This document shows, piece by piece, positions 1 through 5,887 of a DNA stretch of 16,491 bases. Below the pieces are notes generated by a model, which saw nothing but the letters and a program-made list of their open reading frames with translations, had not been told where the DNA came from and made no database searches. Both the position numbers and the translations under genes were made by a program. The stretch comes from Oscillospiraceae bacterium (GTDB taxonomy: Bacteria > Bacillota > Clostridia > Oscillospirales > Butyricicoccaceae): contig CADBTM010000218.1 of assembly GCA_902797555.1 (NCBI GenBank), positions 1 to 16,491 of the forward strand, in the 5' to 3' direction. How positions within the stretch are numbered: the first letter of the stretch is position 1; each line of letters starts with the position of its first letter.

Positions 1-707
1 ATGGGCACCTCCACGCCCTGAATGTTGACCGTCCCGTACACCTCCGAGCAGGAGCGCACCTGAGGCAAAATTGCCATGGGAATGTCCAGGCGCTTGCAGA
101 TGCTCTCGTCCCAGCACAGACGGCCGATGTCATAGAGCATGGTGCGGCTGGCGTTGGTATAGTCGGTGACGTGGACCTTTCCGCCGGTCAGCTTCCAGAT
201 CAGCCAAGTGTCCACCGTTCCGAACAGGATCTCGCCCTTTTCCGCCTTTTCCCGGGCGCCGGGGACGTTGTCCAGCACCCATTTGATTTTGGTCGCCGAA
301 AAATAGGCGTCCACCAGCAAACCGGTGTGCTCCTGCACATAGCGGACAAAGTCGGCGTCCTTTTTCAGCGCCTCGCACAGATCGGCCGTCCGGCGGCATT
401 GCCATACGATGGCGTTATAAATGGGACGTCCGGTCTCCTTGTCCCACAGGATGGAGGTCTCACGCTGGTTGGTGATGCCGATGCCGGCAATCTCCTCTGC
501 CGAGACGCCTGTGTGCGCCAGCACCTCATTGAGCACGCCGTATTGGCTGGAATAGATCTCCATTGGGTCATGCTCCACCCAGCCGGGCTTGGGATAAAAC
601 TGAGTAAACTCCTTTTGCGCCATGCCCACCATGCGCTGTTCTCCGTCAAAAAGGATGCAGCGGCTGCTGGTAGTGCCCTGATCGAGGGCGACGACGTATT
701 TCTTCAC
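1..707 (-). CDS. glpK: Glycerol kinase, N-terminal part (truncated by window edge)
   Basis: ATP-dependent glycerol kinase of the FGGY family, which makes sn-glycerol 3-phosphate in the cytoplasm. About 235 of the usual roughly 500 residues are visible; the C-terminal half, with the catalytic Asp and the ATPase core, is beyond the left edge. The N-terminus reads MKKYVVALDQGTTSSR, the phosphate-binding loop of the family. It is followed by the glycerol-site segment GITNQRETSILWD and by NAIVWQCRRT, which separate glycerol kinase from xylulose or gluconate kinases. The start is GTG at 705-707, because an AGGAGG lies 9 bases upstream and no in-frame ATG fits. The gene begins 18 bases after the Ldh_2 gene stop with no promoter between, so the two are cotranscribed. 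Confidence 0.95.
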   Translation of the reverse strand, partial: MKKYVVALDQGTTSSRCILFDGEQRMVGMAQKEFTQFYPKPGWVEHDPMEIYSSQYGVLNEVLAHTGVSAEEIAGIGITNQRETSILWDKETGRPIYNAIVWQCRRTADLCEALKKDADFVRYVQEHTGLLVDAYFSATKIKWVLDNVPGAREKAEKGEILFGTVDTWLIWKLTGGKVHVTDYTNASRTMLYDIGRLCWDESICKRLDIPMAILPQVRSCSEVYGTVNIQGVEVP

Positions 708-725
708 CGCAATATGCCTCCTTTG

Positions 726-1838
726 TTATTTCTGCTCAAAGGGGAAGATATAGGGAAGTTTCAGCTTGTCCCGCAGCTCCACCAGCTCCTTCTGGATGCT
801 TTCGCCCACGGGTACGCCCTTGTCCTTGCGCTCCAGCCATGCCAGATGCTCTTTCTCTCCGGCGGTGTAGATGCGCTCGGCACCCGGCGCTTTTTCGCTG
901 TTGCGCAGGCCGCGCAGGATGCCGCCTGCGGTAGATTTGAAGGTGTCCAGACCCATGAAAAACTCGGGATTGATGACGAAGAAGAAATGTCCCAACCGAT
1001 ACATCCGGTTGCTGCCATCGGGATTCTTGCCCGAAAGCTCCTTCATATAGGGACCGCCCGTCAGCGCGGCGGAAAGGATCTCCACGATGGTGGTAAAGCC
1101 ATAGCCCTTATATCCGCCAGTTTCTTCTCCCAGACCGCCCAGAGGCAGCAGGGCACAGTTGCCCTTGCGCATTTCCTTGAGGATCGTGCCCGAGTCGGTC
1201 ATGGTGCCGCCGTCCTTGGTGATCACCAGGCCTGCGGGGGTGGGCTTGCCGCTGCGCTCATAAAACTCGATCTTGCCGTTTTGCACGGTGCTGGTAGCAC
1301 AGTCAAAGTTAAAGGGGAACTCCTCGTCGGTGGGCATGGTAAAGGTGAGGGGATTGGTGCCCATCATGGGCTCCACACCAAAGGTGGGGGCGACAGACGG
1401 ACGGGCATTGGTGCCCGAAATGCCGATCATACCGGCCTTTTCCGCCATGGTCGTCCAATAACCGGCAATGCCGTAGTGGGTGGAATTGTAGATGGCGCCT
1501 CCCGCCATACCGTAGGTCTTGGCCTTTTCGATGAGCATTTCCATCATCTTGTGGCTGGCGACCATGCCCATGCCATTGTTGGCGTCCATCACCACGGTGG
1601 TGGGAGTCTCCTTGACGATGTCGATCTTGGTGACGGGGAGAAGGGTGCCGTTTACGATGCGGTCGATGTAAATGGGCTTAAAACGGTTGCAGCCGTGGCT
1701 TTCGATGCCCCGGCGGTCGCTTTCCAGCAGCACGTCGGCGCAGATCTTCGCGTCCTCCTCGGGCACGCCGTAGGCCTTGAAGACGTCGATCATAAAGTCA
1801 TTCATCTGCTGCCAAGAAACATAGGGTCGAGTTTCCAT
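726..1838 (-). CDS. Ldh_2-family (malate/L-lactate/ureidoglycolate type) dehydrogenase
   Basis: A 370-residue NAD(P)-dependent oxidoreductase of the Ldh_2 family (malate/L-sulfolactate/ureidoglycolate dehydrogenases, diketogulonate reductase), which interconverts 2-hydroxy acids and 2-oxo acids. Visible family motifs are LLESDRRGIESHG (residues 37-49) with the presumed catalytic His48, NSTHYGIAGYW, MGTNPLTF and GGYKGYGFTTIVEIL. The fold is unrelated to classical Rossmann lactate dehydrogenases. The frame extends 14 codons further upstream, but the ATG at 1836-1838 is preceded by AAGGAGG at the right distance, and the longer start would read through a hairpin in the leader. It is the first gene of a two-gene unit with glycerol kinase. 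Substrate cannot be read from sequence; malate, lactate, ureidoglycolate and a glycerol-derived hydroxy acid are all possible. Confidence 0.9.
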   Translation of the reverse strand: METRPYVSWQQMNDFMIDVFKAYGVPEEDAKICADVLLESDRRGIESHGCNRFKPIYIDRIVNGTLLPVTKIDIVKETPTTVVMDANNGMGMVASHKMMEMLIEKAKTYGMAGGAIYNSTHYGIAGYWTTMAEKAGMIGISGTNARPSVAPTFGVEPMMGTNPLTFTMPTDEEFPFNFDCATSTVQNGKIEFYERSGKPTPAGLVITKDGGTMTDSGTILKEMRKGNCALLPLGGLGEETGGYKGYGFTTIVEILSAALTGGPYMKELSGKNPDGSNRMYRLGHFFFVINPEFFMGLDTFKSTAGGILRGLRNSEKAPGAERIYTAGEKEHLAWLERKDKGVPVGESIQKELVELRDKLKLPYIFPFEQK

Positions 1839-1853
1839 AAGTTCCTCCTTAAA

Positions 1854-1885
1854 ATATTTCGATTTCACATAAAATCGCATAATAT
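1854..1885 (-). promoter_or_regulatory. Imperfect inverted repeat in the ldh-glpK leader
   Basis: CGATTT (1860-1865) pairs with AAATCG (1872-1877) across a 6-base loop. The outer arms ATATT (1854-1858) and AATAT (1881-1885) also pair, around a small asymmetric bulge. It lies between the predicted transcription start (about 1893) and the ribosome binding site (1842-1850). It could be an operator for a repressor or a leader hairpin affecting translation. Which one cannot be told from sequence. Confidence 0.4.
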
Positions 1886-1899
1886 CCTATCTTTTCTTT

Positions 1900-1927
1900 A
1901 TTATACCAGCGCGGCTTGGACTGTCAA
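1900..1927 (-). promoter_or_regulatory. Sigma-A promoter of the ldh-glpK unit
   Basis: Read on the minus strand, a perfect -35 TTGACA (1922-1927) and a perfect -10 TATAAT (1900-1905) are separated by 16 bases. Transcription would begin near 1893, giving a leader of about 55 bases before the ATG at 1838. Such a strong match suggests high basal expression limited by a repressor or by the leader. Confidence 0.85.
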
Positions 1928-1950
1928 GAACCAAGCGATCCCGTAAAAAG

Positions 1951-1975
1951 AAAAAACCCTCCCGAATCGGGAGGG
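1951..1975 (-). terminator. Rho-independent terminator of the XRE-ABC operon
   Basis: CCCTCCC (1957-1963) and GGGAGGG (1969-1975) form a 7-bp GC stem around GAATC, extendable inward to 9 bp. On the minus strand the stem is followed by six T residues (1956-1951). It lies 12 bases after the permease stop. A T-rich stretch on the plus side may make it weakly bidirectional. Confidence 0.88.
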
Positions 1976-1986
1976 CTTTTCTTGTT

Positions 1987-2637
1987 TTATCGGATGTCCA
2001 GCCGCTGAAATCGCTTTTGCGAGAGACGCAAGGATACAAATGCAGAGATTAGGTATACACAAAAGCTCGCCGCCAGAAACCCGAGCTTTGCGCCCATATG
2101 GTCGGGGTCCGGCGTGTCCAGCACATCCCGGAAAAAAGGAATGGCATATGTGGAGACAACATCCGCAACCACCAGCAGAAAGATCACCGCCGACGAGAGG
2201 ACAAAGGCTGTACCGACCTTGCTCACATTTTTGTAATAGGTGGGGAAAAAGATCAGATGAAACACGCTGTAATAGAGAAAACCCTCGGCGATCAGCGCCA
2301 GATTGGCATCCATTCCCGCCGCATTGGGCAGGGGAGAGAGCGCGCGGTGCAGCAGTATAAAGCCAACCATGCACACAAGCTGACACACCTCCAGCAGCAT
2401 CACCAGCGCAAACCTGCCCCGCACCACATCCCGCTTGCCGATGGGGAGGGTGAGACTGAACACGATATCGTGGTTTTCCCGCCCGGTGAGACAGATGAAA
2501 AACACGCTGAGCGTCAGATAGAAATATGCGACCCCATAGGGATAATTTGGGATGAGCGTCAGCGCGGAAAGCAGAATCATCATCGGCGCTGTGGGATGCA
2601 GACAAAGCCGCAGTTCCTTTTTCAACAAGGCTTTCAT
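1987..2637 (-). CDS. ABC-2 family transporter permease subunit
   Basis: A 216-residue integral membrane protein with about six hydrophobic segments (for example LSALTLIPN, FYLTLSVFFIC, LLEVCQLVCMVGFILL, AVIFLLVVADVV and FCVYLISAFVSL). The N-terminal MKALLKKELRL and the cytoplasmic segment SLTLPIGKRDVV resemble the small ABC-2 permeases (ABC2_membrane_5 type) of Firmicutes that pair with YtrB/PmtA-like ATPases. The start is ATG at 2635-2637, which overlaps the ATPase TGA in an ATGA arrangement; a G-rich Shine-Dalgarno-like stretch precedes it. The longer upstream frame only reads the end of the ATPase gene out of phase. The transported compound is unknown; peptide or lipid export, or antimicrobial resistance, is typical of the family. 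Confidence 0.85.
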   Translation of the reverse strand: MKALLKKELRLCLHPTAPMMILLSALTLIPNYPYGVAYFYLTLSVFFICLTGRENHDIVFSLTLPIGKRDVVRGRFALVMLLEVCQLVCMVGFILLHRALSPLPNAAGMDANLALIAEGFLYYSVFHLIFFPTYYKNVSKVGTAFVLSSAVIFLLVVADVVSTYAIPFFRDVLDTPDPDHMGAKLGFLAASFCVYLISAFVSLRLSQKRFQRLDIR

Positions 2638-3479
2638 GCTTCCGCCCCCTTTTCCAGATGGACCATGATCTGTTCCAGATCGGGCTTTTCGGCTTGCTGC
2701 GCAAAGCACTTCGCGTCTTCCGTGCGGATCAGTCCGGTGCTTCCGTGTTTATCCCTTCGCGCGCCGAGGATCCTGCGGTGCTGTTCGGCATCCAGATCCT
2801 GCGGAGAAAAGCGGATCAGCCGGTAATCCTCCAGAAAGGCCTCCGCAGGACGGTCGGCCAGCAGGCTCCCGCCGGAAATGTACAGAATATGGTCGGCCGT
2901 TTTGTCCAGATCGGAGGTGACATGGGTGGAAAACAGAATCGTTTTGCCTCGCTCCTTCAGATCAAGAAAGATTTCCAACAGCTCCTCCCTGGAAACAGGA
3001 TCCAGTCCGGAGGTGGGTTCGTCCAGAATGAGCAGATCCGCATTGTGGGAGAGGGCCAGTGCCAGCATGTATTTGATCTTCATTCCGTTGGAAAGCGCTT
3101 CCGGCGTCTTGCTCTCGTCCAGAGAAAACAGATTCAGATATGTCCGATATAGGGCATCATCCCATGCGGGGAAAAAGGCGCGCGTCACTCCGGTGATGGT
3201 GCGCAGGCGGCTTTTCGAATAATAGCTCATGCCCGAGGAGACAAACCCCACCCGCTGCTTTGCCTTATACCCATCGTCCGAGAGGCGCTTTCCCCAAAAG
3301 CGTATTTCACCGGAATCGGGGGCGAGAAGCCCCAGAATGGAATGGAGCGTGGTGGTTTTTCCCGCGCCGTTGCGGCCGATAAAGCCCGTGATCTGGCCCT
3401 CCGGAAGGGAAAAACTGACCTCATTCAGCCGGAAGGCGGGATATTGCTTGACCAGTTTTTCTACCGACAGAACATCCAT
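2634..3479 (-). CDS. ABC transporter ATP-binding protein (YtrB/BcrA-like)
   Basis: A 281-residue cytoplasmic ATPase that powers the permease encoded directly downstream. It has Walker A GRNGAGKTT (35-43), a modified signature LSNGM (129-133), Walker B LLILDEP with D153 and E154, the D-loop SGLD and the H-loop His186. The usual Q-loop glutamine is not apparent: the segment reads GFVSSGMSYY (78-87). About 80 residues after the H-loop form a C-terminal extension common in ABC-2 ATPases. The ATG is directly adjacent to the regulator's TAA (TAAATG), with AGGAGGG 7 bases upstream. It is the middle gene of a regulator-ATPase-permease operon. Confidence 0.93.
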   Translation of the reverse strand: MDVLSVEKLVKQYPAFRLNEVSFSLPEGQITGFIGRNGAGKTTTLHSILGLLAPDSGEIRFWGKRLSDDGYKAKQRVGFVSSGMSYYSKSRLRTITGVTRAFFPAWDDALYRTYLNLFSLDESKTPEALSNGMKIKYMLALALSHNADLLILDEPTSGLDPVSREELLEIFLDLKERGKTILFSTHVTSDLDKTADHILYISGGSLLADRPAEAFLEDYRLIRFSPQDLDAEQHRRILGARRDKHGSTGLIRTEDAKCFAQQAEKPDLEQIMVHLEKGAEA

Positions 3480-3890
3480 TTACTTGCCCTCCTGCAGATG
3501 GGCTGCAACTTCAAGAAAGAAATCCGATTTTACCAGTGCGATCCCTCTGTCCTCGTCGCCCAGCACCAGCAGATCGTCGCCGGGCTCCAGGTGAAAGATC
3601 CTCCGTGCCTTGACCGGGATGACGATCTGCCCCTTGTCACCAATGGTCACCGTACCGAAAACATATTTGCCCTTTTGAGCATTGCGCACATCCTCCGGCA
3701 TTGCGTGGATCAGATCGTCCACCGTCACGTCAAAGATCTGCGCCATTTTGTCGCATTGCAGCGCATCGGGGACAGTCTCGCCGTTTTCCCATTTTGCCAC
3801 CGTCTGGCGGGAAACATCCAGCTGCTCGGCCAGTGCCTCCTGAGAAAGAGCGGCTTTTTTGCGCAAAGTGGAAATGTTTCGAGAAATCAT
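3480..3890 (-). CDS. XRE-family HTH / AbrB-like fusion transcriptional regulator
   Basis: A 136-residue DNA-binding protein. Residues about 4-55 form an XRE/Cro-type helix-turn-helix (LSQEALAEQLDVSRQTVAKW, then ENGETVPD). Residues about 75-115 form a SpoVT/AbrB-like swapped-hairpin domain (TVTIGDKGQIVIPVKARRIF, then LEPGDDLLVLGDED). Both halves are DNA-binding folds, though the AbrB-like part may mainly dimerise. It heads the ABC operon and so probably controls it, and perhaps the divergent FNT gene through the inverted repeat at 3951-3973. The start is ATG at 3888-3890, preceded by GAGGTGAG. An upstream in-frame ATG 12 codons earlier would include the promoter's -10 element and is rejected. 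Confidence 0.9.
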   Translation of the reverse strand: MISRNISTLRKKAALSQEALAEQLDVSRQTVAKWENGETVPDALQCDKMAQIFDVTVDDLIHAMPEDVRNAQKGKYVFGTVTIGDKGQIVIPVKARRIFHLEPGDDLLVLGDEDRGIALVKSDFFLEVAAHLQEGK

Positions 3891-3910
3891 ACTTTTCTCA
3901 CCTCGCTTAC

Positions 3911-3938
3911 AGTATAGCACTTCCACACAAAATGAACA
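3911..3938 (-). promoter_or_regulatory. Promoter of the XRE-AbrB/ABC operon
   Basis: On the minus strand there is an extended -10, TGCTATACT, with the hexamer TATACT at 3911-3916. The -35 is weak: TGTTCA at 3933-3938 with a 16-base spacer. The start of transcription would be near 3904, leaving a leader of only about 15 bases that is mostly ribosome binding site. Confidence 0.6.
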
Positions 3939-3950
3939 GCGATAAAAAGA

Positions 3951-3973
3951 AACATTTCCGGGCTGGAAATGTT
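3951..3973. promoter_or_regulatory. Perfect inverted repeat between divergent promoters, candidate operator
   Basis: AACATTTCC (3951-3959) and GGAAATGTT (3965-3973) form a perfect 9-bp palindrome with spacer GGGCT. It lies 12-13 bases from the nearest -35 element on either side. A further copy of the half-site, GGAAATGTTT (3870-3879), is inside the start of the regulator gene. The position suits a site bound by the XRE-AbrB protein as autoregulator and regulator of the divergent gene. Confidence 0.6.
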
Positions 3974-3986
3974 ATGAATTGTGGCA

Positions 3987-4015
3987 TTGATTCTCTCACT
4001 GTGATATGGTATAGT
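3987..4015 (+). promoter_or_regulatory. Promoter of the FNT-family gene
   Basis: -35 TTGATT (3987-3992) and -10 TATAGT (4010-4015) are separated by exactly 17 bases. Transcription would begin near 4022, about 22 bases before the ATG. This fits a leader carrying only a GGGGGA ribosome binding site (4031-4036). Confidence 0.78.
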
Positions 4016-4043
4016 AGTACAAAGAGAAACGGGGGAATGGAAC

Positions 4044-4640
4044 ATGTTGAAAAAAATCATGGATGGGATCATGGCCGGCATCTGTATCGCCATCGGCGGA
4101 ACGGTATTTCTCAGCTGTGAAAACCGCTATGTGGGCGCGGTGCTCTTTTCTGTGGCGCTGCTGTGCATTTGCTATCGGGGCTATTCGCTGTTCACCGGCA
4201 AGGTGGGATTTCTTCCGGAAAAGCATGACAGCGAGGCCTTTTCCGTGCTGCTGCTGGGTCTGTTGGGCAATCTGATCGGGACGGTGGTGTGCGGGTATCT
4301 GATCCGCTATGCTCTGCCCGCAGTGGGGGAGGCGGCCGAGGCAGCCTGTCTCAAGCGGCTGACGCAGGCAATGCCCGCCACGCTCATCCGGGGCATCTTC
4401 TGCGGCGTGCTGATGTATCTGGCGGTGAGCCTTTTCCGGGACAAGAAGACGCCGTTGGGTATTTTCTTCTGCATTCCCGTCTTTATTCTCAGCGGATTTG
4501 AGCACTCCATCGCCGATATGTTTTACTTTGCCGCCTCGGGGATCGTCTCCGGTCAGGCGTTCGGATTCATTTTGGTGGTCATCGTCGGCAACGCCATCGG
4601 CGGGATGCTGCTGCCGATTCTGTCCAAAATCAAACCGTAA
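4044..4640 (+). CDS. Compact formate/nitrite transporter (FNT) family protein
   Basis: A 198-residue, highly hydrophobic protein with about six membrane spans. FNT family signatures are visible in order: GAVLFSVALLCIC with SLFTGKVGF near residues 30-54, RGIFCGVLMYLAV (about 115-127) and GFEHSIADMF (about 153-162), the last very close to the FNT consensus. FNT channels carry formate, nitrite, hydrosulfide or other small monovalent anions. Typical members have 260-280 residues, so this is a short form with trimmed termini and loops; I recall similar short homologs in Clostridia. It is the only plus-strand gene, a single transcription unit with its own promoter and terminator. The ATG at 4044 is 7 bases after GGGGGA. 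The substrate is not determined. Confidence 0.8.
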   Translation: MLKKIMDGIMAGICIAIGGTVFLSCENRYVGAVLFSVALLCICYRGYSLFTGKVGFLPEKHDSEAFSVLLLGLLGNLIGTVVCGYLIRYALPAVGEAAEAACLKRLTQAMPATLIRGIFCGVLMYLAVSLFRDKKTPLGIFFCIPVFILSGFEHSIADMFYFAASGIVSGQAFGFILVVIVGNAIGGMLLPILSKIKP

Positions 4641-4670
4641 AACAAATCGCCGCAAATGCGGCGATTTGTT
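4641..4670. terminator. Bidirectional terminator between convergent genes
   Basis: A perfect 13-bp stem (arms 4641-4653 and 4658-4670) closes on an AAAT loop. The plus-strand side is TTTGTT-rich at the end of the stem and the minus side ends TTTGTTTTA, so it can end both the FNT transcript and the convergent glycerate kinase transcript. Confidence 0.82.
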
Positions 4671-4679
4671 CTGAATTAT

Positions 4680-5801
4680 TCAGCTCTGTAAAGGAAATTG
4701 ACTTAACATATCATCTGCGGCGGTTTTCAGATCATCCGCCGCAGTTTTTTTCAGCTCATCCAGCGGCTTGGTTCCGTCAGAAGCGGCAAAGGCCGTCGTC
4801 AGACCGTGGGGCTTCATGCGCTCCCAGCCCTCTCCCAACGCGCCGCACAGGGCGACACAGGGAACGCCTGCGGCCTTGCAGTGCTTTGCAACCGTGTACG
4901 GTACCTTTCCCAAGAGGCTTTGTCCGTCCATTTTCCCCTCCCCGGTGATGACCAGATCGGCGTCGGACAGCGCATCATCAAAGCCCGCCTGCTCCAGGAG
5001 CAGCTCCGCGCCGGGATAGATCCGTCCGCCCAGATAGGCCACAGCTGCGGCGCCCAGACCGCCAGCGGCGCCCGCGCCGGGAACTGCTCCCACATCCCAT
5101 CCGGAAAAGCTGCGCAGTACTGCGGCATAGGAAACCATGGCATTTTCCAGACGTTCCACCATCTCCTCGTCCGCACCCTTTTGCGGGGCGAAGACCCGGC
5201 TCGCACCCAAATCGCCGGTAAGGGGACTGCTCACGTCGCAGGCCACCTTGAGGGAAAGCTCCGGAAGGGACAGGGGAGGACGAATACATGCGATCTCGCC
5301 GAGATGCTCTGCATAGGGGGAAACCTTTTGCCCCATGCGGTCTGTAAAGGTGAATCCCAGCGCTGAGGCCATGCCGATCCCGCCGTCGTTGGTGGCGCTC
5401 CCGCCCAGACCGAGCAGGATGTTTTTTGCCCCATGCGCAGCCGCATCCAGCAGCATCTCGCCCACACCATAGGTGGTGGCATGGAGGATATCTCTGGGCT
5501 GAGAGGCCAAGGGGAGACCTGCGGCTGCTGCCATCTCGAGAACTGCCGTTCCGTCTGGGAGGATGGCATATTCTGCATCGGTGGGGATGCCGTTTGGACC
5601 GCACACGCGTTTGAAAACCGCTTTTCCTCCAAAAATGCGCAGATAAGCGTCGGTCATTCCTTCGCCGCCGTCGGCCATGGGAATGACGCAGACCTCCGCC
5701 TCATGCCAGCGCCGCAGGACGGCGTCGGAAAGAATATCGCATACCTGACGGGCAGTCAGCGTTCCTTTAAAGGAATCAGGCGCCAGAATGATCTTGGGCA
5801 T
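4680..5801 (-). CDS. Glycerate 2-kinase (GlxK/GarK type)
   Basis: A 373-residue cytoplasmic kinase of the Gly_kinase (PF02595) family that phosphorylates D-glycerate, feeding it into lower glycolysis. GlxK/GarK-type members yield 2-phosphoglycerate. Diagnostic segments are the N-terminal APDSFKGTLTA, IPMADGGEGM, GLGGSATNDGGIGMA, GAGAAGGLGAA and VITGEGKMDGQSLLGK. The length is normal for the family (about 375-385). The ATG at 5799-5801 follows GAGGTG closely. The gene is monocistronic, with its own promoter at 5820-5848 and the shared terminator at 4641-4670. The last 30 residues contain a tandem seven-residue repeat (KTAADDL, KTAADDM) encoded by a 21-bp duplication. Confidence 0.95.
   Translation of the reverse strand: MPKIILAPDSFKGTLTARQVCDILSDAVLRRWHEAEVCVIPMADGGEGMTDAYLRIFGGKAVFKRVCGPNGIPTDAEYAILPDGTAVLEMAAAAGLPLASQPRDILHATTYGVGEMLLDAAAHGAKNILLGLGGSATNDGGIGMASALGFTFTDRMGQKVSPYAEHLGEIACIRPPLSLPELSLKVACDVSSPLTGDLGASRVFAPQKGADEEMVERLENAMVSYAAVLRSFSGWDVGAVPGAGAAGGLGAAAVAYLGGRIYPGAELLLEQAGFDDALSDADLVITGEGKMDGQSLLGKVPYTVAKHCKAAGVPCVALCGALGEGWERMKPHGLTTAFAASDGTKPLDELKKTAADDLKTAADDMLSQFPLQS
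4707..4748 (-). repeat. Tandem 21-bp duplication in the glycerate kinase 3' end
   Basis: Two directly abutting 21-base units (4707-4727 and 4728-4748), differing at a few mostly synonymous positions, encode KTAADDM and KTAADDL near the C-terminus. The reading frame is kept, so the product is lengthened by one helical turn pair. It looks like a replication-slippage duplication that has since drifted. Confidence 0.75.
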
Positions 5802-5819
5802 ACCATCACCTCAAGGGTC

Positions 5820-5848
5820 ATTGTAACAAATCACAGACGAAGAATCAA
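5820..5848 (-). promoter_or_regulatory. Promoter of the glycerate kinase gene
   Basis: On the minus strand, -35 TTGATT (5843-5848) and -10 TACAAT (5820-5825) are spaced by 17 bases. The -35 begins directly after the terminator of the chelatase operon, so the gene has its own transcription start near 5813 and a leader of about 12 bases. Confidence 0.72.
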
Positions 5849-5850
5849 TG

Positions 5851-5881
5851 AAAAATGCTCCTCTGACCGCATCAGAGGAGC
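5851..5881 (-). terminator. Rho-independent terminator of the chelatase-radical SAM-ABC operon
   Basis: GCTCCTCTGA (5857-5866) and TCAGAGGAGC (5872-5881) form a perfect 10-bp stem with a CCGCA loop. On the minus strand it is followed by A then TTTTT. It sits just after the permease stop and marks the 3' end of the long operon. Confidence 0.9.
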
Positions 5882-5887
5882 TGTTTT

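Noticed and set aside
1839..1880. Longer start for the Ldh_2 gene, adding 14 codons
   Set aside because: The internal ATG at 1838 has an ideal AAGGAGG, while the upstream ATG has none and would place the leader hairpin inside the coding region.
171..1946. 591-codon plus-strand open frame opposite glpK and the Ldh_2 gene
   Set aside because: It is antisense to two clear enzyme genes, has no recognisable motif or ribosome binding site, and is rich in His/Gly/Leu as expected from the reverse of GC-rich coding sequence.
2098..3152. Plus-strand open frames opposite the ABC operon
   Set aside because: They overlap the ATPase and permease genes, which carry clear motifs on the other strand.
3701..4120. 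Plus-strand open frame running through the divergent promoter region
   Set aside because: It reads through the regulator gene in antisense, across the palindrome and promoters, and into the FNT gene in the wrong frame.
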